A stretch of 64,000 bases of DNA, from the NCBI RefSeq assembly GCF_024199925.1, contig NZ_JANADR010000001.1, positions 3,038,001-3,102,000 on the forward strand. Direction: 5' to 3'. The stretch is from Bradyrhizobium sp. CCGUVB1N3. Lineage in GTDB: Bacteria > Pseudomonadota > Alphaproteobacteria > Rhizobiales > Xanthobacteraceae. This document shows positions 9,183 to 17,570 of the stretch, in pieces. Positions within the stretch are counted from its first letter, which is position 1. Each line of letters begins with the position of its first letter. The position numbers and the translations under genes were made by a program. Under the pieces are notes generated by a model. That model was given only the letters and a program-made list of their open reading frames with translations, made no database searches and had not been told where the DNA came from.

Positions 9183-10005
9183 CGTGAACTCCACTGTGTG
9201 GCCGCCCGGCACTCGAGGTCAGTTGCGGGCCGGGCCCCGGCGGAATGTGCTGAGTTGCAATCATGTCGAACAGGCGGGGATCCTCGAGCCGATAGGTCGG
9301 CCTGCCCCGCTCGACGGACTGCTGCATCAGCTTCTTGTAGCTGTCCTCGTTCAGCACCTGGTCGGACTTCGCCGTGCTCGCCACCCAGTCCGGGAAGGCG
9401 AGCGGCGAGATCACGTTGACGTCGAACATCATCTCGGGAAAGCCGTCGCCGGAGAAATGCGCCGACAGGCCCTGGAGCTTGCCCTCATTGTCGGCGCGCA
9501 AATTGAGCCGCGTCACCATGCCGTTCATGGTGTAGATCATGCTGCCGAGCTGCGGGATGAAGAACACGTTCATCACGCTCGACGACGTCAGCTGGAAATT
9601 CAGCTCGGCGCCCGCCGGCACCGTCAGCGAATTGACGGTCGCGATACGCTGGTCGGGATAGATGAAGAGCCATTTCCAGTCGAGCGACACCGCCTGGATG
9701 CGCACCGGGCTGCCGGTGCCCGGCACCGGCGCCCGCGGATCGAGCTGGTGCGAGCCGATCCAGGCAACGCCGCCGAGCAGGATGACGGTGAGCGCCGGGA
9801 TCGCCCACACCACCATTTCGACGCGGCCGGAATAGACGAAGTCGGGTTGATACTGCGCGCGGGGATTAGAGGCGCGAAACCACCAGGCGAAGCCGAGAAT
9901 GGCGACGATCGTCGGCACCACGATCGTCAGCATGATGAAAACGGAATCGACGAGAATCGTACTGTTGGCAACAGCAACAGGCCCTTGTGGATCGAGCAGA
10001 TTCAT
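9172..10005 (-). CDS. cyoA: Cytochrome o ubiquinol oxidase subunit II
   Basis: Subunit II, 277 residues from the ATG at 10005 (a TTG six bases earlier is the other possible start). Two transmembrane helices (about residues 15-40 and 58-80) precede a cupredoxin-like periplasmic domain with [14 protein letters not shown] and [14 protein letters not shown]. As expected for quinol oxidases, the CuA cysteines are absent. The protein starts at [11 protein letters not shown], which in homologues follows the lipoprotein cysteine. No signal peptide or lipobox is found in frame upstream; a TAG stop lies 45 bp before the ATG. The first gene of the operon therefore seems to lack its leader. The stop overlaps cyoB by 11 bp. 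Confidence 0.93.
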   Translation of the reverse strand: MNLLDPQGPVAVANSTILVDSVFIMLTIVVPTIVAILGFAWWFRASNPRAQYQPDFVYSGRVEMVVWAIPALTVILLGGVAWIGSHQLDPRAPVPGTGSPVRIQAVSLDWKWLFIYPDQRIATVNSLTVPAGAELNFQLTSSSVMNVFFIPQLGSMIYTMNGMVTRLNLRADNEGKLQGLSAHFSGDGFPEMMFDVNVISPLAFPDWVASTAKSDQVLNEDSYKKLMQQSVERGRPTYRLEDPRLFDMIATQHIPPGPGPQLTSSAGRPHSGVHDAR

Positions 10006-10261
10006 CGGCAAGCCACTGGCGGTTGGGGAGCCCCCGGGGAGAACCTAGCGCGGACAGGTTCCGCCAACAAACGAAGATCATGTGAAGTCGGTTCCGACGG
10101 GACGGCAAAGTCATTGCCGAGCCCGCACAGTCCTCTAGGGCAATCAAGCCATGCAGGTGTTGTAGAGGAATGCTCCTTCGGCGCCCTGGCGTGGCCGACG
10201 AACACTCTTCTCTCGCAGCGTCACCATTGCTATCGTGATGAAAAAGCAGGGAGAAAACGTC

Positions 10262-11062
10262 ATGCGCTTGAAGGACAAGGTTGCCATCGTGGTGGGGGCC
10301 GGGCAAAGCCCCGGCGAGGGCATGGGCAATGGCCGTGCCACCGCGCTGACGTTTGCGCGCGAGGGCGCGAAGGTCGTCTGCGTCGATCACAATCTCGAAT
10401 CAGCACGGGAGACCGTCGCGATGATCGCGGCGAGCCAAGGCACGGCCGCGGCTTTCAAGGCCGACGTGACCAGGACTGCCGACATCAAGGCGATGGTGGC
10501 GGACGCGCAGGCGCGCTGGGGACGGATCGATATCCTGCACAACAATGTCGGCGTCAGTCTTGGTGGCGGCGACGCCGAGCTCCTGAAGCTGACCGAAGAG
10601 GCATTCGACCGCGTCGTCGCCATCAACCTGAAGAGCTGCATCCTCGCAGCAAAGGAGGTGATCCCGATCATGCGCGCGCAGAAGAGCGGCGCGATCATCA
10701 ACATCTCCTCGATGGCCGCGATCACCACCTATCCTTACGTCGCCTACAAGGCGACGAAGTCGGCGATGATCGCCTTCACCGAGCAGCTCGCCTACCAGAA
10801 CGCCGAATACGGCATCCGCGCCAACGTCATCCTGCCCGGCCTGATGAACACGCCGATGGCCGTCGACACCCGCGCCCGCGAATGGCACAAGACGCGAGCC
10901 GAAGTCGAAGCCGAGCGCGACAGCAAGGTGCCGCTGCGCCGGAAGATGGGCACCGCCTGGGACGTGGCCAACGCGGCCCTGTTCCTCGCCTCGGACGAAG
11001 CGAACTTCATCACCGGCGTGACTCTGCCGGTGGACGGCGGCGCGAGCGTGATCAGAGGGTGA
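10262..11062 (+). CDS. SDR family NAD(P)-dependent oxidoreductase
   Basis: A 266-residue classical-length short-chain dehydrogenase. The cofactor motif is a longer variant, VGAGQSPGEGMGNGRA near the N-terminus; NNVG (NNAG position), NISSM (catalytic Ser) and YKATK (catalytic Tyr and Lys) follow, and the protein ends with the typical LPVDGG. The start ATG at 10262 has GGGAG eight bases upstream; an in-frame ATG 27 bp earlier has no such site. The gene is divergent from cyoA and convergent with the MFS gene of the resorcylate module. The substrate is unknown. Confidence 0.85.
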   Translation: MRLKDKVAIVVGAGQSPGEGMGNGRATALTFAREGAKVVCVDHNLESARETVAMIAASQGTAAAFKADVTRTADIKAMVADAQARWGRIDILHNNVGVSLGGGDAELLKLTEEAFDRVVAINLKSCILAAKEVIPIMRAQKSGAIINISSMAAITTYPYVAYKATKSAMIAFTEQLAYQNAEYGIRANVILPGLMNTPMAVDTRAREWHKTRAEVEAERDSKVPLRRKMGTAWDVANAALFLASDEANFITGVTLPVDGGASVIRG

Positions 11063-11102
11063 GCTTCCTCCTCTCTCTCTCCCCGTTCCTACGAGGCGCG
11101 GG

Positions 11103-12479
11103 TCACGAGGTTGAGCGAACGACCTCCGACACCGCCCTGCCCTCGTTGACCAGGCTGCTCTGCTCGGCCAGCGGACGCCGGGCGAACAGGATGATCGCGC
11201 CGGCGGCGATCGCCGATATGCCGATCGACACGAACATCGGCACCGGGCTCTGGTAGACCTGCTGGAGCGCGCCCGCAACCACCGGCCCGAGGATCGCGCC
11301 GACGCGCGCGACCGCGAGCTCCATGCCGACGGCGGTGGCGCGCACGCTGGTCTCGTAGGAGACCGCCGTAAAGTTATTCAGGACGAATTGCGCGCCGATG
11401 ATGCAGAAGCCGGACAAGGCAACGGCCGCAATGTTCACCGCATGCGTGTTGAACGCGACCAGCGCGAGCACGGCCACGCCGCCGACCGCCCACCAGAGGG
11501 CGATCAAGCTCCGGCTCCGGCCGGCGCGATCGATCAGGCTGCCGAGCGCCAGTCCGCCGAGGAACGACATGATCTGCATGATCGCGCCGAAACCAAAGCT
11601 CGCGGAGAACGTCTCGCCACGCTGCATCATTACGGTCGGTATCCAGCCGGTCAGGCCGAAGATGCAGAACAGGCTGAGGAACGCCGAGATCCAGATCGCC
11701 AGCGTGGTGCGCCGGTAGCGCGCCGAGAGCAGGATGGCGACGGGATTGCGCGTCTCCGCCGCGCGCACGACGGAGATCTCCGCGGTCGCATAAAGCGCGG
11801 CCCGCTCCGGCCGCAACCGGCTGAGCAGCGCGCGAATGTCCTGCGAGCGATCCCTGAGCACGAGGAACTTCGGCGATTCCGGCAGTTGCACGTGCAGGAA
11901 AGGCAGGAGCAGGAAGGACAGCGAGCCGATCCAGTACAGCACCTTCCAGCCGAAGACAGGGGTCGCGAACACCCCGACCAGTCCGGCAGCCGTGCCGCCG
12001 AGCGCCCAGCCCAGCGCGACGCCCCAGAGCGCAAAGGTGTTGGCGACGCGGCGCGGCGCGAGCTCGTTGATGTAAGTGGTGGCGAGGGGCAGCAGCACGC
12101 CGAGCCCAAGCCCGGTCAACAGTCGCAGGCCGCAATAAGAGAGGAAGGAATCGGCGAACAACGCGGTCAGCAGCGTGAACACGCTGGTGATCCACAATCC
12201 GCCCAGCAGCGTGCCGCGCCGGCCGAACCGGTCTGCGACGATGCCATGCGCGGCGGCGCCAATGAGAAACCCGATCAGCCCGCTCGAGATCAACAGGCCG
12301 GCCTGACCGGGCTTCAGCCCCCAGGGACCGGCGACGTAGTGAATGACATAGGCCGGATTGAACGTGTCGTAGCCGTCAAACAACGTCAGCAAGCCCATGA
12401 TCGCGCCGAGGCGCAAATGAAAGCCGCTGACCCTGGCCTCGGCAAGCTCCTCATGCACGTCGATCCCGTGATCTGCCAT
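11103..12479 (-). CDS. MFS transporter of the aromatic acid:H+ symporter type
   Basis: A 458-residue, 12-helix major facilitator protein. The family motif DGYDTFNPAYVIHYVA in helix 1 and the loop DRFGRRGTLLGG between helices 2 and 3 fit the AAHS group, whose members (BenK, PcaK-like) import aromatic acids. The start at 12479 is preceded by a good GGAGG; the longer frame upstream runs into the decarboxylase gene. It lies 46 bp after the gamma-resorcylate decarboxylase gene in the same direction, so uptake of 2,6-dihydroxybenzoate or a similar aromatic acid is the likely job, comparable to the transporter in the Rhizobium sp. MTP-10005 gra cluster. Confidence 0.85.
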   Translation of the reverse strand: MADHGIDVHEELAEARVSGFHLRLGAIMGLLTLFDGYDTFNPAYVIHYVAGPWGLKPGQAGLLISSGLIGFLIGAAAHGIVADRFGRRGTLLGGLWITSVFTLLTALFADSFLSYCGLRLLTGLGLGVLLPLATTYINELAPRRVANTFALWGVALGWALGGTAAGLVGVFATPVFGWKVLYWIGSLSFLLLPFLHVQLPESPKFLVLRDRSQDIRALLSRLRPERAALYATAEISVVRAAETRNPVAILLSARYRRTTLAIWISAFLSLFCIFGLTGWIPTVMMQRGETFSASFGFGAIMQIMSFLGGLALGSLIDRAGRSRSLIALWWAVGGVAVLALVAFNTHAVNIAAVALSGFCIIGAQFVLNNFTAVSYETSVRATAVGMELAVARVGAILGPVVAGALQQVYQSPVPMFVSIGISAIAAGAIILFARRPLAEQSSLVNEGRAVSEVVRSTS

Positions 12480-12525
12480 CACGTTCCTCCCATCCCTGAT
12501 TCGATTTGTTGTTAGGTGAGGCCGC

Positions 12526-13542
12526 TTATTCCGCGGCTTGGTTGAAGTCTTGCGCGGCGCCTGGCGGGTCGAGCCTGAACAGCTTCGCCGCATTGCCGCG
12601 TCCGATCTTGAGCCGATCGGTCTCGCTGATGCTGGCGGCATCGAACCAGTCCGCGGCATGGTCGACATTCTCGAACGGCCAGTCGACCGAGAACAGGATG
12701 CGGTCGGCGCCGATCTCCAGGATCGCATCGATCAGCGTCTGCGTGCGGAAATTGCCTGACGTCGTGAGATGGAAATTCGAATTGAAATAGTCGCGGATCT
12801 TGCGCTTCGCCTTGTGTTTCGCCGGCGCCTTCACCCAGCCGTTGCGATGATCGATCCGCCACATGCTGTAGGGCAACCCCTCGCCCATATGGCCGAGCAC
12901 GATCTGGAGTTTCGGATAGGCATCGAACAGGCCGGAGCCGATCAGGCGCAAGGCGTGCACCGCGGTCTCCTGCCCGAATGCCCAGGTCGGCCCGAGCAGC
13001 CAGGGATGACCGTCATAGATCCGGGAAGCCTCCGGCAAGGGGTTGCGCGGATGCAGATAGAAGGGAACGCCGAGCTCCTCGACCTTGGCCCAGAACGGCC
13101 AGTATTGCGGCAGGTCGTAATAGGCGGGCGCAGCGGCGCCGACGATCTGGGAAAAGCCGTTGACGAGCGCGCCGCGGAAGCCGAGCGTCGTGACGCAACG
13201 ATCGAGCTCGGCGATGGCCAACTCCGGATCCTGCATCGGCAGCGCGGCAAAGGCCTGGAAGCGCGAGGGCCGTTTCGCCACCTGCTCGGCGAGATAGTCG
13301 TTGGCACGCCGCGCGATCTCGTCCGCTCTTGCGGTCTCGGGGATGGCCTGCACCGCCGGCGCATTCAGCGACAGGATCATGGTCTCGATGCCATGCCGGT
13401 CCATCTCGGCGATGCGCCGTTCCTGGATGTCCATGAGCCGGCTCTTCAGCTCCGGCCAATAGCTCTCCGGCACGAAGCCCGCCGAGTCCATCAACGTGTC
13501 GGGGATGGCGAAATGCTCTTCGAGCGCGATCTTGCCCTGCAT
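12526..13542 (-). CDS. graF: Gamma-resorcylate (2,6-dihydroxybenzoate) decarboxylase
   Basis: A 338-residue amidohydrolase-superfamily decarboxylase of the ACMSD branch. The start MQGKIALEEHF and segments LSLNAPAVQAIP, FYLHPRNPLP, LGHMGEGLPY and FSVDWPFEN match characterised gamma-resorcylate decarboxylases almost residue for residue. Metal ligands fall at the expected positions: Glu8, His10, His164 and Asp287, with His218 as the active-site histidine. The enzyme converts 2,6-dihydroxybenzoate to resorcinol and CO2, reversibly, in the cytoplasm. The neighbouring oxygenase and reductase then give hydroxyquinol. Downstream ring-cleavage genes (hydroxyquinol dioxygenase, maleylacetate reductase) are not in this window. 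Confidence 0.93.
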   Translation of the reverse strand: MQGKIALEEHFAIPDTLMDSAGFVPESYWPELKSRLMDIQERRIAEMDRHGIETMILSLNAPAVQAIPETARADEIARRANDYLAEQVAKRPSRFQAFAALPMQDPELAIAELDRCVTTLGFRGALVNGFSQIVGAAAPAYYDLPQYWPFWAKVEELGVPFYLHPRNPLPEASRIYDGHPWLLGPTWAFGQETAVHALRLIGSGLFDAYPKLQIVLGHMGEGLPYSMWRIDHRNGWVKAPAKHKAKRKIRDYFNSNFHLTTSGNFRTQTLIDAILEIGADRILFSVDWPFENVDHAADWFDAASISETDRLKIGRGNAAKLFRLDPPGAAQDFNQAAE

Positions 13543-13566
13543 GGTTTCCTCGCTGTGCTGGTTGCT

Positions 13567-14799
13567 TCAGTATTGGCCCTGCGGCGGCAGCCCGAGCGCC
13601 ATCTGCCCGTACATGGTGCCGACGGCATCCCAATTCATGCTGATGTGGCGGCCGACGGCGTTGGCATCGCGCCACGCCCGCTGCACGGGGTTCGAGAGAT
13701 CGAGACCCAGCCCGCCGGTCGATGCATTGAGCGCTTCGGCCGCGCGAATGGCGAGGCTCACCGCGAAGGCCTGGCCGCGCCGGCTGGTGATGCGGTCCTC
13801 GACGGTCACAGGCTGCCCCGCACGGAGCGAGGCCACGCGGTCGCGGAGATCGCGCAGCAGCACCTCGCGCGCAGCGTCGACCGATGCAGCAGCTTCCGCG
13901 ACGCGCAACTGGATGGTGGGGAACTCCGCCATCTTGTTGTTGCTCCCCGCAACCGCGCCGCGCGTGACACGCTTGGCGGTGCGATCGAGATAGTCCTCCA
14001 GCGCGCCGGCGGCGGCGCCGACCGCCGTGGACGCCAGACACGACGGGATGTTGCAGAGCATCGGAACGGAGAAGCCGGTATTCTCCACGTAAAGCGCGGC
14101 ACCGGGCGTCTGCCCGCTCGTGGTCTCCGCAAAGCGCAGCACCCGGTGCGTCGGCACGAAGACGTTGTCGAGCACCAGCGTCTTGCTACCGGTGCCGGCG
14201 AGACCGACGACGTTCCAGGTATTGTCGATCACATAGTCAGAGGCCGGAACGAGGAGGAAGGCGGGCGTCAGTTGATTGGCAGCGGCGGCCGACGGCAGCA
14301 GGGCCGCGCACAGCGACCATTGCGCATTGTCGCAGCCGCTCGCGAACGACCACCGGCCGCTCAGGCGATACCCGCCATCGACGCTCAGCGCTTTCGCTGC
14401 GGGCGCATAGGAGCCGCAAGCGAGCGCGTCCGGATTCTCGCCCCAGACGTCGCGCTGGGCCTCCTCCGGAAAGCTCGCGATCAGCCATTGATGCGCGGCA
14501 AGCAGGCCGCCGACCCAGGCGGTCGATGCACAATGTTTCGCAAGTTCGATATTGAGCGCGACCAGGACATCGAAATCATGCTCGTAGCCGCCGAACATCG
14601 CGGGCTTGACGATGTCGAAATAGCCGATGGCGCGGAGCGCCGCGATGTTCTCGGCCGGCACGCGGCAAGCCGTCTCGGTTGCTTGCGCGGCGGCCTTGAT
14701 CGCGGCCGTTACCGTCGCGAGCTTCGCCTTCAACTCCGCAAGCGAGGGACGCTGGACCCGCGGCCATCCCTGCTCTTTCAACTGTGCTGCCGTCGCCAT
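13567..14799 (-). CDS. graA: Flavin-dependent monooxygenase, resorcinol hydroxylase oxygenase component
   Basis: A 410-residue protein of the acyl-CoA dehydrogenase fold (group D two-component flavin monooxygenases). Supporting segments are GGYEHDFDVLVALNIELAK, SGRWSFASGCDNAQW and GTGSKTLVLDNVFVP, typical of this hydroxylase group. In the gra cluster of Rhizobium sp. MTP-10005 such a protein uses reduced flavin from GraD to hydroxylate resorcinol to hydroxyquinol. The length and its place between flavin reductase and gamma-resorcylate decarboxylase support that job here. The start ATG at 14799 has a GGAG site; the longer open frame runs back through the reductase gene and is a frame artefact. 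Confidence 0.85.
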   Translation of the reverse strand: MATAAQLKEQGWPRVQRPSLAELKAKLATVTAAIKAAAQATETACRVPAENIAALRAIGYFDIVKPAMFGGYEHDFDVLVALNIELAKHCASTAWVGGLLAAHQWLIASFPEEAQRDVWGENPDALACGSYAPAAKALSVDGGYRLSGRWSFASGCDNAQWSLCAALLPSAAAANQLTPAFLLVPASDYVIDNTWNVVGLAGTGSKTLVLDNVFVPTHRVLRFAETTSGQTPGAALYVENTGFSVPMLCNIPSCLASTAVGAAAGALEDYLDRTAKRVTRGAVAGSNNKMAEFPTIQLRVAEAAASVDAAREVLLRDLRDRVASLRAGQPVTVEDRITSRRGQAFAVSLAIRAAEALNASTGGLGLDLSNPVQRAWRDANAVGRHISMNWDAVGTMYGQMALGLPPQGQY

Positions 14800-14816
14800 G
14801 GTCGTTCTCCCTCGTG

Positions 14817-15347
14817 TCAGTGGCTTGCGGCGCGCGCGCCGGCCGGTTCGTCGCGCGCAACCGAGACGCAGTAGGTCGCGTCCTGATAGATCAGCGGCTC
14901 GATCGGATCGCGAACGTGCACCATCTCGGCCTCGCCGATGAAGATCGTGTGCGTGCCATAGGGCACCGCGGCGACCTTGCGGCAGAACACGTTGAGCTGC
15001 GCATCCGCGAGATAGTTCAGCCCGTGCGAGGATGTCAGCCAGCTCCCGAGCGCGAAGCGCGCCTCCGGCGGCACCGCGCCGCTGAACGCTGACGACAGCT
15101 CGGCCTGGTCCTTGCGCAGAACGTTCACGCAGAAATGGCGCCCGGTCAGCATGATGTCGTGCAGCAGCGTCGAGCGATTGATGCAGGCGATCAGCGAGGG
15201 CGGATCGAGCGAGAGCGAGGTGACGGCGGTGGCCGTCATGCCATGGCGGCGCGTCTCGTCGGCGGAGGTGATGACCGAAACCGCGGCGGGAAAGCGCCGC
15301 ATTGCGAGCCTGAAGGACGCCCGCAGCTCCTCGGATGTCGACGACAT
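14817..15347 (-). CDS. graD: Flavin reductase component of resorcinol hydroxylase
   Basis: A 176-residue flavin reductase-like protein with the HpaC/split-barrel FMN fold. Typical stretches are FPAAVSVIT, GMTATAVTSLSLDPPSL and FCVNVLRKDQ. It supplies reduced FAD or FMN to the oxygenase encoded 17 bp downstream. The ATG at 15347 is chosen over one 15 bp upstream because GGAGGG lies eight bases before it. It is the first gene of the minus-strand operon and reads away from the MarR gene across a promoter region with two palindromes. Confidence 0.88.
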   Translation of the reverse strand: MSSTSEELRASFRLAMRRFPAAVSVITSADETRRHGMTATAVTSLSLDPPSLIACINRSTLLHDIMLTGRHFCVNVLRKDQAELSSAFSGAVPPEARFALGSWLTSSHGLNYLADAQLNVFCRKVAAVPYGTHTIFIGEAEMVHVRDPIEPLIYQDATYCVSVARDEPAGARAASH

Positions 15348-15385
15348 CGTCCGTCCCTCCATCGATTATCAATTTCAATGACAAT

Positions 15386-15434
15386 ATTTGCATACGCAAA
15401 TGAATGTCAAATAGAAATTTGCAAATGCAAATTT
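15386..15434. promoter_or_regulatory. Two palindromic operators in the graD-graR divergent promoter
   Basis: Two inverted repeats of the same core are seen: ATTTGC-ATAC-GCAAAT at 15386-15401 and AAATTTGC-AAAT-GCAAATTT at 15415-15434 (8-bp arms). Their centres are 31 bp apart, about three helical turns, so both can be bound on one DNA face. A weaker related dyad GCAA-TAT-TTGC sits at 15473-15483 next to the MarR start. The AT-rich sequence stands out from its GC-rich surroundings. The MarR protein encoded beside it is the obvious candidate binder. Confidence 0.75.
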
Positions 15435-15504
15435 TGTCGTGGATGACGCAGGTTGAATCGGTTAGTGTGAACGCAATATTTGCGGCAAGACAGGTTGCAA
15501 GGCT

Positions 15505-15981
15505 TTGTACCAGCTCACCAATTCACTTCCCTATCTGCTCAACAGGGTCGGCGTCCGGATGGGCGAATTGTTCTCCCGGCGCATCGCCGGCTACGACGTG
15601 ACGCTGCCGATGTACCGCGTCATGGCGGCGCTCTGGGAGTTGAGCGACCAGCGGCTCGGCGATCTCGCGGCGATGACCTCGATCGAGATCTCGACGCTTT
15701 CGCGGCTGATCGGCGCGATGAAGCGCAAGGGCCTCGTGACGCGCACACGGCTGAAGGACAATGCCAGAACCGTTGCGATCAATCTGACCGCCAAGGGCAA
15801 GGCACTCGTGGAGCAACTGATCCCGATCGCCGTTCATTTCGAGGCGGTCGCGGTGCACGATTTTTCCGCCAAAGGTGTCGCCGACCTGAAGGCAACGCTC
15901 GCGGAGATCTATCGGAGCCTCGGCACGCTGGAGCCCGAGATCAAGGAGGTGGAGGCACGTCCAAAGACGTCGAAGCGATAG
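15505..15981 (+). CDS. graR: MarR family transcriptional regulator of the resorcylate module
   Basis: A 158-residue MarR-type winged helix protein. Helix alpha-1 begins YQLTNSLPYLLNRVG; the recognition region is LGDLAAMTSIEISTLSRLIG followed by the wing KRKGLVTRTR. The likely start is TTG at 15505; a TAG lies in frame about 40 bp upstream, and the next ATG (15559) would remove the dimerisation helix. It is divergent from graD with palindromes between. MarR-type GraR controls the gamma-resorcylate operon in Rhizobium; the same role, with release by the substrate, is inferred here. Confidence 0.8.
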   Translation: MYQLTNSLPYLLNRVGVRMGELFSRRIAGYDVTLPMYRVMAALWELSDQRLGDLAAMTSIEISTLSRLIGAMKRKGLVTRTRLKDNARTVAINLTAKGKALVEQLIPIAVHFEAVAVHDFSAKGVADLKATLAEIYRSLGTLEPEIKEVEARPKTSKR

Positions 15982-16041
15982 GCCTCGATCGATTCGCACG
16001 TTTCTTCCCTTCTTCCCTTGTAAGGGGCGAGGGTTGCACCG

Positions 16042-17391
16042 TCAGCGCGGCAGGCTCGTCACGCGCCAGATGGTGCCGCTGCCGTCTTCCGAGATCAGCA
16101 GCGCGCCGTCTTTCGCCACCGCGACACCGACCGGCCGGCCCCAGACGTCGTTGTCGTTGACGACGAAGCCGATGACGAAGTCTTCGTACTCACCGGTCGG
16201 CTTGCCGTCCTTCATCCTGATGCGGATGACCTTGTAACCGGTGCGCTTGGACCTGTTCCAGGAGCCGTGCTCGGCGGCGAAGGCGTCGCCTTGATACTCG
16301 GCCGGGAAACCAGTGCCCTGGTAGAACGTCATGCCGAGCGAGGCAGAGTGCGGCTGGAGCAGCACGTCGGGAATCGTGACCTTGTCCTTCAGGTCCGGCC
16401 GCGCACCGGCGTGGCGCGGGTCTTCGTTGGCGCCGATATAGAACCACGGCCAGCCATAGAACGCGCCTTCCCGCACACTCGTCACGTAGTCCGGCACGAG
16501 ATCGTCGCCGAGGCCGTCGCGTTCGTTGGTCGAGCACCAGGGCACGCCGCTCTGCGGCTCAATGGCGAGGCCCACGCAGTTGCGGATGCCGGTGGCGTAG
16601 AGCTTTCTGTTCTTGCCGTCCGCATCGAAGGCGAGCACGGCCGCGCGCTCCGCCTCATAGCCCCAGGGTGCGCCCAGGGCGTGCGCGCGTGACCACGCCT
16701 CGATGCCGCCGGGCGGATTGCCCATGCCCTCGCCGGCGTTGCCGGCCGAACCGACCGACACGAACATACGCTTGTTGTCCGGCGTGAAGACGATGTCGCG
16801 GGTGGAATGGCCGGTGCCGTGCGCAAGACTCGCGACCACCGTCTTCGGCTTGCCGGATGCCTTGAGGTCGCCGCTGCGATAGGCGAAGCGGACGACGCTG
16901 TCGGTGTTGGCGACATAGACCCATTGCGGACTGTCGCCGTTCGGGAAGAAGGCGATGCCGAACGGACGGCTCAGGGCGCTGGCAAAGATCTCATTCGCCA
17001 CGATCTTCGCGCCGTCTGCGCGCAGCACGCGGATGCGCCCTGCCCGCGTCTCCGCGACGAAGATGTCGCCGTTCGGCGCGACGCGCAGGATGCGGGGACC
17101 GGACAGGCCCTCGGCGAGCAGTTCGATCTTGAAGCCCTCTGGCACGAGCGGCGTCGCTTCGGCGGGCCGCGCCACCACGGACGAGGCATTGGCGACCGAT
17201 CGCGACGCACCCGGCGCCGGAAGATCCTGCGGCCGGATCAGCCTGACGGTGCCGGGCTTGTCCGCTTGCCAGCTTCCGAAGGCGTCCTTGCCTTGCAGCA
17301 CGGGTTCTGCCGACGCGGTGGTACCGATGACAGCCATGAACAGTGCGGACGTCAATGTGGGCTTGGCCGGACGTCCAGGATGCTTCGTCAC
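16042..17391 (-). CDS. Sorbosone dehydrogenase-type, PQQ-like beta-propeller protein (periplasmic)
   Basis: A 449-residue protein with an N-terminal signal segment (ALFMAVIGTTASA) and then a six-bladed beta-propeller of the glucose/sorbosone dehydrogenase family. Family features are RVAPNGDIFVAETRAGRI, LSRPFGIAF, GHSTRDIVF, NERDGLGDDLVPDY and AAEHGSWNRSKRTGYKVIRI. The family includes PQQ-dependent L-sorbosone and soluble glucose dehydrogenases that act in the periplasm on sugars; PQQ use is inferred. The gene converges on graR and is divergent from puuD, with a 180-bp promoter gap. The substrate is unknown. Confidence 0.78.
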   Translation of the reverse strand: MTKHPGRPAKPTLTSALFMAVIGTTASAEPVLQGKDAFGSWQADKPGTVRLIRPQDLPAPGASRSVANASSVVARPAEATPLVPEGFKIELLAEGLSGPRILRVAPNGDIFVAETRAGRIRVLRADGAKIVANEIFASALSRPFGIAFFPNGDSPQWVYVANTDSVVRFAYRSGDLKASGKPKTVVASLAHGTGHSTRDIVFTPDNKRMFVSVGSAGNAGEGMGNPPGGIEAWSRAHALGAPWGYEAERAAVLAFDADGKNRKLYATGIRNCVGLAIEPQSGVPWCSTNERDGLGDDLVPDYVTSVREGAFYGWPWFYIGANEDPRHAGARPDLKDKVTIPDVLLQPHSASLGMTFYQGTGFPAEYQGDAFAAEHGSWNRSKRTGYKVIRIRMKDGKPTGEYEDFVIGFVVNDNDVWGRPVGVAVAKDGALLISEDGSGTIWRVTSLPR

Positions 17392-17570
17392 GAGTTCCTC
17401 CGCAGCCTTCGAGTGCCGAATCGCACATCAGCTCATGCCCGCAGGATGTGCAATGCGTAACACCGTCCTGCTGGAAAATCCCGTCCATCGGTGCGACACA
17501 TTGTAAGGGCGCGGCCGCCGGTTGCGGTCATCAAAGCTGCGGCATCGAGGTCGCGACGGATGGGGTGAGC

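Noticed and set aside
9070..11256. 728-codon plus-strand open frame opposite cyoA-cyoB and over the SDR gene
   Set aside because: It lies antisense to clear cyo genes, has Arg/His/Ala-rich composition without domains, and changes character over the real SDR gene. It is a shadow of GC-rich codon bias.
13567..15399. 610-codon minus-strand frame joining flavin reductase and oxygenase regions
   Set aside because: Only the part from 14799 is homologous; the upstream part reads graD in the wrong frame. Not a fusion.
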